Shown: positions 45,080-57,430 of the stretch, in pieces
Layout of the letters: every line of letters starts with the position of its first letter
Position numbering within the stretch: position 1 is the stretch's first letter
Source of the DNA: Proteles cristata cristata
Taxonomy: Eukaryota > Chordata > Mammalia > Carnivora > Hyaenidae
NCBI GenBank assembly: GCA_017311185.1
Contig: JAESUZ010002605.1
Coordinates: 620,001-684,000 of the forward strand
DNA length: 64,000 bases
Direction of reading: 5' to 3'
Made by a program: the position numbers and the translations under genes
Notes under the pieces: generated by a model
The model's database searches: none
What the model was told of the DNA's origin: nothing
What the model saw: the letters and a program-made list of their open reading frames with translations, nothing else

Positions 45080-45920
45080 ATTTATTTTTAACCTAAATGC
45101 AGTAAAATTCACGTTTTTTGGTGTACATTTCAATGAGATTTGACATCAACCCAAACCCATACCACCATTACGTAGTCTAGCCCTTTCCCCACCCCCAACT
45201 CACAGCAACCGTCTTTTTTTTAACTTTTTTAAAGTTTATTTATGTTAAAGTTTATTTATTTATTTTTGAGAGGGAGCATATGTGCCTACAAGCTGTCAGT
45301 ACCGAGCCTGATGCGGGGCTTGACCTCACAGTTTGTGAGATCATGACCTTAGCTGAAATCAAGAGTCAGCCATTCAACCAACTGAGCCACCCGGGCTCCC
45401 TTATATTTTTTTTACAGAATGAAATGAACATGTAATTATTCAGTACATAGCCTTTGAGGCCCAAATCTTTCACATAGCATAATTCATTTGAGATTCGTGG
45501 TATTATGTCATATAGTATATTCCTTTGTACTACGGAGTAGCATTCCATTGTGTTCATACACCACAAAGGCTGCTTATCCACTCTCTGGTTGAAGAATGAG
45601 TTATTTCCAGTTTGGTGCAATTATGAACAAAACTGTTATAATACTTGTATATACACATTTGTATGAAATAAGTTTTCAGTTCTCTTGGCTACATTACTAA
45701 AAGGGAAATTGCTGGGTCAAATGTTAAATGCAATTTTAACCTGATGAGGAAGTGCCAAAACAACCTCCACGGTGACTCTACCAGTTGTGCTCCCTCAAGG
45801 AATGGATGAAAAGTTCAAGTCTCTGCATCTTCATCAGCATTGACATTTTCATGTTTTAATTTTTTTGAATATTAGGCATTCTAATAATTGTATAGTGGTA
45901 GACTTTGCCTTAATAAAAAT
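45080..45920 (-). mobile_element. L1M 3' UTR, antisense, with nested SINE
   Basis: attcacgttttttggtgtac, ttacgtagtctagccctttc left of the SINE; tagcattccattgtgttcat, gaaattgctgggtcaaatgt, gcattctaataattgtatag right of it. Typical antisense L1MC/L1ME-like text. Confidence 0.8.
45215..45400 (-). mobile_element. CanSINE with internal deletion, minus strand
   Basis: agtttatttatttatttttg, gagggagcatatgtgcctac, agctgtcagtaccgagcctg, gagccacccgggctccc. Most of the CT-rich body is missing, and the tail region shows a duplicated aaagtttattta. Confidence 0.9.
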
Positions 45921-46600
45921 ATTTTTCTTGAGAAAACATATTGCTAGGTAGGAGTTACCAACACCTGAACGAGGTTCTCACCCTGGAACTTATACTTGGC
46001 CTTGGCTATTGGCCTTTTCCAAATACATCTGACCTACCAACAGGAGCTGACAGCCTCACGTACATGAACTCACAGGCTGGAATAACTCAACACTTAAAGA
46101 ATATGATGACCTAAAAGAAATCCAACAGCTCAAGAGTATATGCTACCTGAATCACAAAAGATTATAAAGAAGAACAAAGGGGAAATATTAGCTATCCCAA
46201 ATATAATAGTTGAAAGAAAGTCCACAATATGTGGGATAAGAGTAAGGTAGCTATGGCTGAAGAAGGAATCAGTGAGTTGAAAAGACAAAATGAAGATAAT
46301 AATACAACTCTTATTATCAGGATTAGACATAGTGTGTGGAAAGTGCCAGGCCCAGAGTAGGAAGTTAATACATGGTAAGTATTCATTTTTCATCATAAAT
46401 TCTAGATAGTCTTTAACAACTTCATTCAGAATAGTATTTCCAAACAATCTAATAACTTTGATCTCGTAACTCTAGCTACAGGCATGCACAGTAATGCATC
46501 TCACTATTTCCCTTTTCCTCTTTATTCTTGCTTTCTCTCCTGGTTCCCATCATAATATGCCACCCACAGCTTCATGTTCCTGCGGTGGGATGTGGCAGGA
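45921..46600. other. Unassigned; MIR trace at about 46310-46385
   Basis: gaaagtgccaggcccagagt resembles a MIR 3' part. Otherwise nothing recognised. Confidence 0.4.
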
Positions 46601-46609
46601 GCTTGTGAG

Positions 46610-46800
46610 TTTCTGAAAGCAGGAAGAACTGGGCTGAGTCCCATGAACTTGGACAAATAAATTAACCTCATTAAGTCTCAGTGTTCTCATCTTTAAAACG
46701 GGGGTAAGATTACCCATCTGATTGGATTCTCCATGGTGACTAAGCTGAATAATGAATACCAAATATCTAGCATAGGGCACACAGTAGAGATTCAATAATT
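46610..46800 (+). mobile_element. MIR, sense
   Basis: gaacttggacaaataaatta, cctcattaagtctcagtgtt, ctcatctttaaaacgggggt, gcacacagtagagattcaat: ordered match to MIR core and tail. Confidence 0.8.
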
Positions 46801-49144
46801 CACTCCTCCATTCTCTTCAAAACCTGGATCGTTTCCAATCCCAGATATTTAAATTTATTTAATTTAGGGAAAATACTTTCAGCTTCACAATTAGGGAGAC
46901 ACCTTACAAGGCATATACACTTGGGGTAAGTTATGCTTGGGATAAGCAACCTATTGACAAAGTCACAGTGAGGCATAATTTATCGATACAAATCTCTTTC
47001 CAGAAAATAGGGGTGGATTAGAAAAAGAGAGAGAGAGAGGGAGAGAGAGAGTGTGTGTGATGGGAGCACTGGATATTTAAAGTGAGAAAAGAATGGGTAG
47101 GGATAGGAGGAGACTTGAATCCACTGAAATTGAGCTTTACCTATCATTATGCATTTATTATATAATAAAAAGCCATTCATAATGAAAAAAATTAAAAGAT
47201 TAATATAATTAATTATACAATTAATATAATTTTGTAGTGAAAATGGGTGAAGATGATTCTCCTATACTGTTGAGGGAAGTGAACTTTGGTACAATTCTTT
47301 GGGGGATAACTTAGCAATATCTCTCAACATTTAACCAATATTGTTATTTAATAATTTCAGTTTTAGCTTCCGCTTTAGCTGAAATTATTTGGTTTAAATT
47401 CATAGACTGTGAAATCACTGAACTGATGGAAAATTGTGATTTTGGTGACAGAATTGAAGCAAATGGTTTCATGGAAACCGGGAGATAACATTTGTCTTCT
47501 GTACAAGGTCCCCCGCTCCAGACTCTCTTTCTCTTCCACTCTCCTTCCTTTCGCTTCTTCCCTCCTGTAGGAAGTGTTCGCTTTTTCCTTCCTTGCTCCA
47601 TCATTCACAGGCTTTTCTGTCCCTCCTCTTTTTCTCCATGCCTTTTCTCCTCTCCTTTCTGCATTAGGGTTTTGCTTGTGTCTTTAACCTCTTTTCTGGC
47701 CGTTTCCCCCTTTCGTTTAGTTACATTAAAACTCCTTTTGGCAAAATCTCTCCTTTAGATACATGAGGGCCCTTGCATGAAATGTCTGGAAAATTAATTC
47801 CATGTACATTTTAGGAAATCTTGCTCACAGCTGCATTTTTCCATTAGAGATGGTTTCAAAGGCTACATTAAAAAAAGCGAAAAAAAAAAAACCCACAGCC
47901 AAATGAGGCAAAGTTTAAGTGAGAAAACATGTGTGGAGCATTAAACCAAGTGACAGGAACAGGGTTATATTTTCAGAGAAGCATAGAAGTTCTGTAAAGC
48001 TTTTCAAATAAAACAAGAACATTTTTTAACTTTAAAAATAAAAATCAGGTTGCCGACACAATAAAATTTACAAAAATAAAATTCACATTTCGTTTGCAGG
48101 ACAATTATAGCTCAAGTTCCTAAATGACTGGTAAACAGGAACCATATACAAGAAAATAAACTTGAAATGTACCTGATAACCACAGAGAGAGGGAGGGAGA
48201 GTTTCAAATAAAAACATTCCATCTATTACCATTTTTATTGGCTATTTGACCATAATAATTTTCTTAAAGTCACAGTTTGCTAAAAATCCTCCTCTTCATC
48301 AGATTTCCATGGACTTAACTCAGTAAGTTATGACATCTTCTAGGACTAACTTGCATATTTTTTCTTTCTCTATCTTGGACTTCTATTTCTACCATTTTTT
48401 CAAAGATGGCAAACATAAAAAATTGATACAAATAATACAAAGTTAATAACAGTAAATGATTATAATAGTATCTCATCTTTAACCAATTCCTCAATACATT
48501 GATAGCCCTAAAATCTCTATGAACCATTCATTGGTCATGGAAAGTATATGATGAAATGCAACCTTTGTTTTCTGTGTTTATTCTATGTGTTTGATAAGAA
48601 ATAATAAAACAATAACAGGCATTTCTTTATAGCCTCCCAGGTTTTAGAAGATCGTTTATGCATATTTAATGTAAATAAAAGGGACTGCTCAGTTTAAAAA
48701 ACTCAGAAAGAAAGAGGGAATCTCTATGTGAAAATGGAAAGGAGTTAGGAATGGGTTACATAGTCAGTTGGCTTTATGCCCATGAGGGTTTACTGTGATT
48801 CTGGGCCTCACAAGTCAATGGAGAAGGAATTGATGTAAAGTAATAACTTGATTTTCAAGAATCTTTGCTAATTCTGGAAAAAAAAAAACTCTCATGAGGA
48901 TGTAATTGGAAAAGATATTGAAAATAAAGCTTACACCTTTATGACCACTTTACTTTTCTGCTAGCCTAGGAGATCAAATATGAACCATGACCTTCGTTTA
49001 GAGAAATCTCCACCCATTTCCCCTACCCCCAAGCTAATCACGTTGAGGTGAAGTACTGACTTAAAATTACAAAAGAGCTGTCTTCTCTCCAATAACCTGT
49101 GAACCTCTACAATAAATAATGATTAAGAACTTATATCCAATTCT
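46801..49144. other. Unassigned; GA microsatellite and polypyrimidine tract
   Basis: (GA)n then (TG)4 at 47025-47059. 47515-47720 is a non-SINE pyrimidine-rich stretch. L1-like trace near 47240-47335. Frames at 47344-47758 on both strands stem from the skewed composition. No gene seen. Confidence 0.5.
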
Positions 49145-49333
49145 TGGGGTGCCAGGGTGGCCAGTCAGCCAAGTGTCTGATTCTGGATTTCGACTCAGGT
49201 CATGATCTCACGAGTTCACGGAATGGAGACAAAATCTGCTTGGGGTTTTCTCTCTCTGCTCCTCCCCAGTGTGTACACGCTCACACGCTCACTCTCTCCC
49301 TCTCAAAGTAAATAAATAAACTTTAAAAAAAAA
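49145..49333 (+). mobile_element. CanSINE, diverged, plus strand
   Basis: ggggtgccagggtggccagt head, caggtcatgatctcacgagt core, ctctcaaagtaaataaataa tail. The middle (ctgagc... region) is shortened. Confidence 0.9.
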
Positions 49334-50096
49334 AGAATTTTAAGAGCTTTTTTACACTTCTATTCTGAAATATCTAAGGGGCTGAAGCTGTTTGGAACAA
49401 GTCCAAGTAGCAAAAAAAAAAAAAAAAAGTTGTTTATAGAATGACTCTAAAATTCTTTGTCCAAGCTCGGACACTCTTGAGAAGGAAGGGGCTGCAGGGC
49501 AATGGAGTGATGTAATGAGATAAACCTTCTTGCCCACAAAAGGTTGGAGGCATTAGAAAACAAAAAAGAAAGTCTCTACTAAATAACAATAGCAACACAC
49601 ATAAAATGTATACGCGATAAATGGTGACTAATATCTGTTGACTATGTTGGGAGGAGGTATACAATTTTGGGAGAAGACACTCAACGTAGATGTTTCTATC
49701 TTTTTGTTCTTCATTTCTTTAATTTTAAAATTATTTCATCAAAGTTGTATGTGGTTAAAAAAAAATCAAACAATGCTACACAGCAAAAAAAAATAACAAA
49801 AACAAAATTCCATGATACCCTGACCTCTGACCTCTCCCTGCTTTACCTAGTCACCAGGGGCAGTGCCTTTAAACTCTTTTAGTGGTTAATATCTATCTTC
49901 ATATGTCTAAACAATATATGTATCATACTTTGTGTAGCTTGATGTTATCCATTGTTTTTAATAAGGCCAAGGATTTTTAGTCCTTTCCTATGGACCCCTC
50001 TACACTCCGTTTATGGTTTTATCATAACATTTGGTTAAATAAAATTCTAGTCCTTTTCCCTTTCCTATATTATATACTATTTTATATATCTATAGA
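49334..50096. other. No gene or clear repeat seen
   Basis: Run of 18 A at about 49410. Otherwise unassigned. Confidence 0.5.
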
Positions 50097-50107
50097 TAGA
50101 TTTTTAA

Positions 50108-50315
50108 ACTTTTTTTTACTGTTTATTTATTTTTGACAGAGAGTGAGCATGAGTGAGGGAGGGGCAGAGTGACGGAGAGACAGAGGATGTGAAGCAGCAG
50201 CTGCGCTGATAGCAGAGAGCCTCATGCAAGGCTTGAACTCACCAATAGTGAGATTGTGCCCTGAGTTGAAGTCAGTGGATTAACCAATTAACCGACTGAG
50301 CCACCCAGGCGCCCC
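50108..50315 (-). mobile_element. CanSINE, minus strand
   Basis: ctgtttatttatttttgaca, gggaggggcagagtgacgga, gagccacccaggcgcccc. TSD tagatttttaa at 50097-50107 and 50316-50326. Contains a duplicated taaccaatta step. Confidence 0.95.
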
Positions 50316-50519
50316 TAGATTTTTAAGGTTTAATTAGATTTAGGTTGGACTTTTCTTATAGGAATATTATCTCCCTAGGTAACGTACTTTCAGCACGTAT
50401 CATTATGAACGCATAGATTTAAATGTATTTTATGTATTTCAAGTACATTCAGGAATGCCGTGGGATGCAATTAGCGAAATTTAAAGTGTGGATGACTCTA
50501 CAGAAAATAAATCTATTTT

Positions 50520-51690
50520 CTATTTTTTTAAAAATTGCAAGGGAAGAAAAACTAAAAACGAACAAAAAAAGACATGGAGGGGAAACCTAAATTGCAATGA
50601 ATGATCATTTGGGTCCTGACCCAAACAAAAATATTATAAAAAAAGGAAAAGAAAAAAACTCTTCTAGGAAAATGAGAGAAATGTGCACATTGAATGGGTC
50701 ACTAATGACATTAAGAAATTATTGTTGATTTGGGGAATAGAATGATGAGAATTTGGTTATTTTTTTAAAGAGGTGATAATTTTAAAAGGATTAATTGTTG
50801 AAAGTTGAGTAAAATGTACATGGAGATTTATTACACCATTCTTTGTGATTTTGTATCCATTTGACATTTTTGTAATAAAACCTTTAAAATTCCTATTCTG
50901 TGCTTTTCTACTTATGACTATATGAATATTGTTCATTCTTCTGCTGAGTAGAGCATTTTGATTTTATTTTCTTACTTGAACAATTTTCTGCTGTTTCTGG
51001 AGTTAATATTGCCTTATTTTTTTTCATTTTCTTTGTTTTCTTTGAACTTGTAGCTGTTTTTCCACACCACATCATAACTATGTTCTGCACATATTTCTGC
51101 ACAGTCAAATCTATTAAACAATTTATTGGTTCTTTATTCTTTTCCTGGAAGAATCCATACCGGAGCTCCATCTCTTTCTTCTAATCCTTACTACTTGCTC
51201 ACCAGGAATATTTAACCATTTTCATCCTGAGAATTCCCTCTGTCTTTCATTTCTGTATCCTGTATACTGCTCCTATTTTTCTTTGCTCCCTTATTTTGGT
51301 GAAGCACATCCTTCAGAAGTCTCAGAAAAGTGAATAAGAGAAAATTTTTTGAGATGGGGTTTCTCTGAAAATATATTTATTCTATCTCCACACTAGCCTG
51401 ATAGTTTGGTTGGGTAGAGAATTCTAGATGACCAAAAATTTTCACTCATAATTGAAGCTAATGTTTTGTAACTTCTGATGTATGTGAGAAGTCTGATGTC
51501 ATTCTTATTTTAATCCTTTGTATGTGACTTATTTTCTTTGAAAAAAAGGTTTAGGAGTTTTATGACCAAAGGTCTTGAAATTTATAATGAAATACTTTAT
51601 TGTGTAATTATTACAATACTTTCTCCCATCTTTCTGAGTATCTTGATTTTTAGTTTCTTTGAAATTTTATGTTCCCTACATTTTACAATG
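50520..51690. mobile_element. Probable ancient LINE-type debris
   Basis: Right part (gagaagtctgatgtcattct, tttaatcctttgtatgtgac, ttatgaccaaaggtcttgaa) and left part (ttaagaaattattgttgatt, ttgacatttttgtaataaaa) resemble widespread old mammalian repeats. Family and orientation not settled. Confidence 0.4.
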
Positions 51691-51699
51691 TTTTTTTCT

Positions 51700-51930
51700 G
51701 GGAAACCTGTGTGGCTCAGTTGGTTAAGCATCCAACTACTGATTTCAGCTCAGGTCATGACCTCACAGTTCATGGGATCGAGCCCTATTTTGGGCTTTGC
51801 ATTAGCAGCACAGAGCCTGCTTGAGATCTCTCTCTCTCTCTCTCTCTCTGCCCCTCTCCTGCTCGCACACTTGCTCTCTCTTTTTTTCTCTCAAAGTAAA
51901 TATATATCCATTAAAAAACTAAAAAATAAA
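51700..51930 (+). mobile_element. CanSINE, plus strand
   Basis: gggaaacctgtgtggctcag head, ggctttgcattagcagcaca body, (CT)n and tctcaaagtaaatatatatc tail. A 153-codon plus frame (51538-51999) is largely this SINE and is not a gene. Confidence 0.94.
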
Positions 51931-52352
51931 ATTTTTTCTAAGTTCACTTTTACTTGTTTCCGTGTATCATTTTTAATGTCAGTCTTAAATAGCAAGTGAT
52001 CTTTGGCTGCCTATTTATTCTTAATGATGACATTCTGAAAAGCTAACTAAGAAATTTGTATGAATATAGTTTATTAACTGGTAGGTTTCACTCTAGCTGA
52101 TTTAAGAATTTCACTTGATTTGAGAATGTGCAGTATTTTGAGATAGTTGGAATAGTTGTTTCTCAGAGAAGTGTATACGTATCTCTTGCCAAGACTTGGA
52201 AGTAGAGGTGGGAGTATAAGCCTGCTTGCCATCATTCTGGTAAGAAACGTAGCCTGAACAGATCACACCCTTCAATATACTAACTTTCATTTAATTCCAT
52301 TGTCAAGCCAGCATCTCACCCATACAGAGAGTTTGCTATATTCTTTCATTAC
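51931..52352. other. No gene or clear repeat seen
   Basis: AT-rich, unassigned. Confidence 0.5.
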
Positions 52353-52367
52353 ACCTGGCTAGATTAT

Positions 52368-52568
52368 CTTTTTAAGTTTACTTATTTTGAGAGAGAGGGG
52401 AGATAGTGTGCATGGAGAAGGGGCAGAGAGAGAGGGAGAATCCCAAGCAGGCTCCACACAGTCAGTGCAGAGCTCGACACAGAGTTTGAGCTCACAAAAC
52501 TGAAATCATGACCTGAGCCAAAATCAAGAGTCAGATGCTGAACTGACTGAGCCCCTCAGGCACCCCAG
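52368..52568 (-). mobile_element. CanSINE, minus strand
   Basis: gtttacttattttgagagag, caagcaggctccacacagtc, gaaatcatgacctgagccaa. TSD acctggctagattat / acctagctaaattat (52353-52367, 52569-52583), two mismatches, so older. Confidence 0.95.
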
Positions 52569-52583
52569 ACCTAGCTAAATTAT

Positions 52584-53399
52584 TGATAACAGTCTACTCC
52601 ATGCAGTCAAAGGCAGACATACCACTGACTCATTGGTAATCATCTTATCTCAGTATTCAGATTGCAGTTATACCATATCTAAGAAAGAATAGCCATTTTT
52701 TCTGAGTTATACTTGCAAATATGAATCAATTAAGTGATGACAAATATCACAAAGTTATAGTTTAAAGGTTTGGTGGTAAATGCTTTATTATATAATGAAA
52801 CTCTAATCAAACAGTGAATTCAAATAATATTCAACTCTTTAATGGGCAAACAACAATATTAGGTGAATTTAGGCATTTTAAGAATTTAGACATAAAATAT
52901 ACGAACGCATTTTAAGGTGTGTTTTCAGATTGATGCTAATGATATCAAGATCAATATAATAGTGGTATAGCAGTGAATGCCAATGAGTGTGCACATGCAC
53001 ACACACACTCACACTCACCTTATACACATTATAGATGAAAGGACAAAAACAACTCTTACTTAATTCAAGTAAAAATTTTCTCTGTTTCTTCCCTGTAATA
53101 ATTCAGAAGGATGAAAAAGAATGGTGTAGAAATATAATAATCTTTATAATCTTTACTCATATCAATACCCCTGTTATAAAATATAAAATATCTTTGTGAT
53201 CTAAATGAAATTACTTTAATCGGTGCAACTTCTTCAGTATTTTTGTGCTGATGAAAAACATTTCTCACTTTAGCCATAATCTGTAGATCAACCTCCAAGT
53301 TTATGTACACATGTAAAACATACAATAGAATATATATAATATACATAATGTGTAACACAATATGTATAACATATACACAATGGTTTATATATGTATATC
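52584..53399. other. No gene or clear repeat seen
   Basis: AT-rich; short CA repeat at 52991-53020 and TA-rich text at 53325-53395. Confidence 0.5.
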
Positions 53400-53599
53400 A
53401 TTTCTTACTGAACAAGCCCATCTTGATTTTCTACAGTCCTCTCAAATCCAGCTTGTTCAAAATGAATCTGTCATCATTTCCAGAAACTAAAGTTCTTCTC
53501 CTACATTCTTTCTCAGATCCCCGGTGTCACTGTCCCTCAGTTTTCCAGCCAGAATCCTGGAACACAGAATTAGTTCCCATTCAGACATCCTAACACATA

Positions 53600-53644
<45 letters not shown>

Positions 53645-53790
53645 TATTCATAAAAGCTATTCTGTTTCAAAATTTCTCTCAGATTCAGTCCCTGCCTTCC
53701 AGAACCATTAACATCATCATCATTAACCAGACTCTCTGCATAGACCTTTTGAAACTCCCTGTGTATCTTTAACACTGCCTCCAGTTTACC
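53400..53790 (+). mobile_element. Possible sense L2 fragment
   Basis: Pyrimidine-rich text (atttccagaaactaaagttc, attctttctcagatccccgg) resembles sense L2 ORF2 region, interrupted by the AC repeat. Weak. Confidence 0.35.
53602..53642 (+). repeat. (AC)20 microsatellite
   Basis: Uninterrupted AC units. Confidence 0.98.
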
Positions 53791-54890
53791 CGTGAGAGTA
53801 AATCTGCATGTGGCGGCCCTGTGTTAGTGCCTCAGTGACTACACACCACCCAGAGAACACAAGCTTAGCGCCTTTACCCTCATGACCCGGACTCAATCTG
53901 TTCTATGCCTGGTACCTAACACTATAGTGACATAGACATACCTTCTTCTGACATGTCACACTGCTGGTAGACAGGGATTATCTGTATTCAGTGCCATTCT
54001 GTTCGATCTAACTGGAGTGTTGCTTGCTCCCACTCCCCAGGGCTGGTTATGTTTGGAACCTGAAACAGATGTCTTGCTTATCTCCTGTGGAGAGAATAAG
54101 TCACTTATTCATCCAGTTATTTGTCCTTACCTATATCATGTCACTTATTATTTTTGACAGTGATTCACTTAGATTATCGACAATTTATAGTATACAAGTG
54201 TCGTATAAAATTTATCATAGATGATATATGTAGGACTTTCAAATTGTATAAAATATCCACAAGATGTACTTGAAGTTCTATGAGTTAAATGGGTACATAA
54301 GGCAATTCTACAGGATTCTATCAGGTCAGTAGTCAGTCCAGTGACTTTAGGCAACATTCACTGGGTCCATGTTAGCGGTTACACTATATTGCTTTGAAAT
54401 AATGGAAGTTTTGCTGAATAATTCAATTGACTCTTGTATGAGAGGGAATTTAAGTAAACACTAAAAGTCAGAAGTAATTTTCATAAATGACGTCTCTATG
54501 AATTCTAAATCTTTGAAAGTTGAATTGTTTTCTTTTATAATGAAAACAGTTTTTACTGTAATAGGAAAAATTACCACTACTTTCTAATATTTAAAGTCTT
54601 ACCTTTCTACTCTTTTCTCACGTCTACTTTGCTTTTCCAAATATAAAGTATTTTCTTCACTTCTTTCCAAAAAGAATGAAACGATTTTCACACAGTGATC
54701 CCCATGTTTATATTTAAAATATATCCTGTGAGATGCTGAAAATCCAATTCGAATGGAAAAACATACTTTGATTTTCTACTTTCTGCCAGGTACTGAAGTA
54801 ATATGCTAACGGCCTTGGAAAAGTGATAGGTGATGTAAGTAAAAGACTCTGGAATCTAGGGTCAAAGGATCTGGATTCAAACCGATGTTT
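53791..54890. other. No gene; MIR start trace at about 54840-54888
   Basis: gactctggaatctagggtca, aaggatctggattcaaaccg looks like the 5' part of a MIR cut by the next SINE. Rest unassigned. Confidence 0.45.
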
Positions 54891-54894
54891 CCTA

Positions 54895-55050
54895 GGGGCA
54901 CTTCAGTGGCTCAGTTGGTTAAACATCTGACTCTTGGTTTTTGGCTCAGGTCATGATCCCAGGGTTGTGAGATCAAGCCCAGTGTCGGGCTCTGCACTGA
55001 CAGAACAGAGCTTGCTCGGGATTCCCTCCATCTCTAGCTGCTCCTGCCAT

Positions 55051-55094
<44 letters not shown>

Positions 55095-55125
55095 CCCCTC
55101 TCTCTCTCATAAAGAAATAAACATT
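54895..55125 (+). mobile_element. CanSINE with long CT run, plus strand
   Basis: ggggcacttcagtggctcag head, gtcgggctctgcactgacag body, extended (CT)n with TTTC steps, ataaagaaataaacattt tail. Confidence 0.94.
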
Positions 55126-55897
55126 TATACTAGATCTCTTAAAATAAACACCAACCCAGGCTTCCTCATCACAAGCTACATGAAACCAAACAAGTCACTA
55201 GAACATACATTCTTTAAGACTTTCTCTCCTTCAATTGTACTCAATTGGTTGAGAAAACAGAAATTTGGTTGGGAAAACAGAAATTCTTCAAATTAATTTA
55301 AGAAAAAAATTGTGTATTTTTCACAGTTCCATAGAGAAAATAGATACCTCTCTAGGCATTTTAAACAGAAAGGAAGTTAATACAGAAATTAAATGCTTTT
55401 AAAATCCTTAGACGTTTCAGAGGAGCTGTAAGGAGGAACTGCCAGTAGAGCCACTGAGTGCAATAATTAAAGCAATAGATTTGATGCAGGGATCAGAAAT
55501 CCACAACACACTGCTTCTCAACACTCATGCTCCTAGCTAGACCGTGTTTGCCGGCAGAAACAGCAGAAGGATGATAGCACCCACCTCACTACCAGCTTCC
55601 AAGTCTTGCAGAAGTAGATCTAGTTGGTACCAAAACCCTTCGCTATGGAAGCATTCACACATGTAGACTTTGGCTGTCCAGAGTCTGAAATTCCACAGAA
55701 CACATCCAAGAAGGTGAGAATAAGAGCAGAGCACCAATGGACCATGCCCAGCCTGGAAAGCGCGGAGGGAGCCATAAGGCTGTAAAGAACCTTGTGGCAT
55801 TTAAGGACAAGAGAGGGAGGGGATGTGGCTGGATGTCTTCAGATGAGAACTAGAAAGAGAAAACTAGTGAGTGACCCAAGGGTACTCATTGTTTTTC
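55126..55897. other. No gene or clear repeat seen
   Basis: Tandem-like aacagaaatttggttgggaa at about 55255-55280. An 87-codon minus frame (55537-55800) has no domain. Confidence 0.5.
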
Positions 55898-55914
55898 AAG
55901 AGCTGTACATTTTT

Positions 55915-56126
55915 TTTTAATATTTTTATTTATTTCTAGGAGAGAGAGAGAGAGACAGTGTGAGCAGGGGAGGGTCAGAGAGAGAAGGAGTCACAGACTG
56001 AACAGGCTCCAGGCTCTGAGCTGGCAGTCAGCACAGAGCCCGACGCGGGGCTCGAACCCACGAACCGCGAGATCATGACCTGAGCGAAAGTCGGACGCTT
56101 AACCAACTAAGCCACCCAGCCGCCCC
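55915..56126 (-). mobile_element. Young CanSINE, minus strand, perfect 17-bp TSD
   Basis: Same diagnostic subfamily bases as 15723 and 25518 (antisense tcacagactgaacaggctcc, gctggcagtcagcacagagc). Many CpGs retained (cccgacgcggggctcgaacc). TSD aagagctgtacattttt at 55898-55914 and 56127-56143. Confidence 0.98.
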
Positions 56127-56389
56127 AAGAGCTGTACATTTTTATCCTCATTCTTTTTCTTCTCCTCTTCTCTCCTTCTTTCTCTCCCCCATTCTTTCTC
56201 CCTTCGCTTCCATCCCCTACCCCACCCCAGGTACACAGAACTCTGGCATAAATTAAACAACTGGGGAATAGGGATAGGGAAATGTGAGGGTGAGGGAAGG
56301 AGGTAAATTATCTTAAAAGTGGAAGTGATTGAGCAGGCTGTAATCCTTTTCGTTTTCACATCTCAGTGTCTGTCAAGGTATCTAAGACA

Positions 56390-56530
56390 TAGGACATATT
56401 CAAATAAATCAACTTTGCCTCAGTTTCCTCATATTGAAAGGGGAAATAATAACTCCTTAGTACTTTTAGAATTGGTATGAGGGTCAAATGCAATAATCGA
56501 GGCTGATAAATGTTACCGTTCTTTGTGAGA
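56390..56530 (+). mobile_element. MIR, sense
   Basis: ctttgcctcagtttcctcat, attgaaaggggaaataataa, atgagggtcaaatgcaataa: MIR core in order. Confidence 0.75.
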
Positions 56531-56571
56531 CATGCATCATTTTTATCATCAGTTTAAAAAATGTTAAAGTA

Positions 56572-56783
56572 GGGACACCTGGGTGGCTCAGTTGGTTAAG
56601 CATCCGACTTCAGCTTAGGTCATAATCTCATGATCTGTGAGTTCGAGCCCCACGCCGGGCTCTGTGCTGACAGCTCAGAGCCTGGCGCCTGCTTCAGATT
56701 CTGTGTCTCCCTCTTTCTCTGCACCTCCCCTGCTCATACTCTGTCTCCCTCTCTCTCAAAAATAAACATTAAAATAAATAAAT
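56572..56783 (+). mobile_element. CanSINE, plus strand
   Basis: gggacacctgggtggctcag, gccgggctctgtgctgacag, ctctcaaaaataaacattaa. TSD atgttaaagtagg / atgttacagtagg (56561-56573, 56784-56796). Confidence 0.96.
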
Positions 56784-56796
56784 GATGTTACAGTAG

Positions 56797-57430
56797 GAAA
56801 AAAGAAAAAAGTATTATTTGAACAGCATTCTCCATATGCTTTGCTATCGTTTATATAGCTACATTATCTGGCAGTGCCTTTCTACTTCTCAGTAAATACT
56901 AATTGAGTGGAATCCACATGTGCATTCATGTGTTTAGTAAGTAGCATAGATGCATCCACCCATGAGATATTTTTGTCAATGCTAATAACTATTGTTATTA
57001 TTTTCTTTTGTGAAGTCATCTGATAATTGACTAAATTTCCAACTGGGAAATCCAAGAACCAATCCAAGTGTCACTCTGTGGAACAGCTACCCTATGGCTA
57101 GTATATTCTGTTCATTCCCAGGAGACTTCACTTTATTCTAGAAATACGATTGCAGTACTTTCATGGGGCATTGAACTATAGATAAGACAATTGCAGCCAC
57201 AAAGTTCTATTACTTCTATTGGCTCAAAATGGCAATAGGTTTTGAAATTACTGTAAGACTAAGTTAACCCACTCCACAGCTCTAAGTAAATGTTTCTTAG
57301 GAACCAAATAAGAAAGAAGGAAATAATATTTATTGGAGGACTACCTTGATCATTTTATATATATTATTCTATTCCAATGTTTTATTGAACAGTATGACCT
57401 ATGTCAAGTAATTGAGGCACACTTATCTTT
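56797..57430. other. No gene or clear repeat seen
   Basis: AT-rich, unassigned. Confidence 0.5.

Noticed and set aside
49848..49866. Second CTCF-like site (tcaccaggggcagtgcc)
   Set aside because: One G short in the core, which disrupts the motif spacing.
51538..51999. 153-codon plus-strand frame, longest in the window
   Set aside because: Its middle is the SINE at 51700-51930 and the rest is old repeat text.
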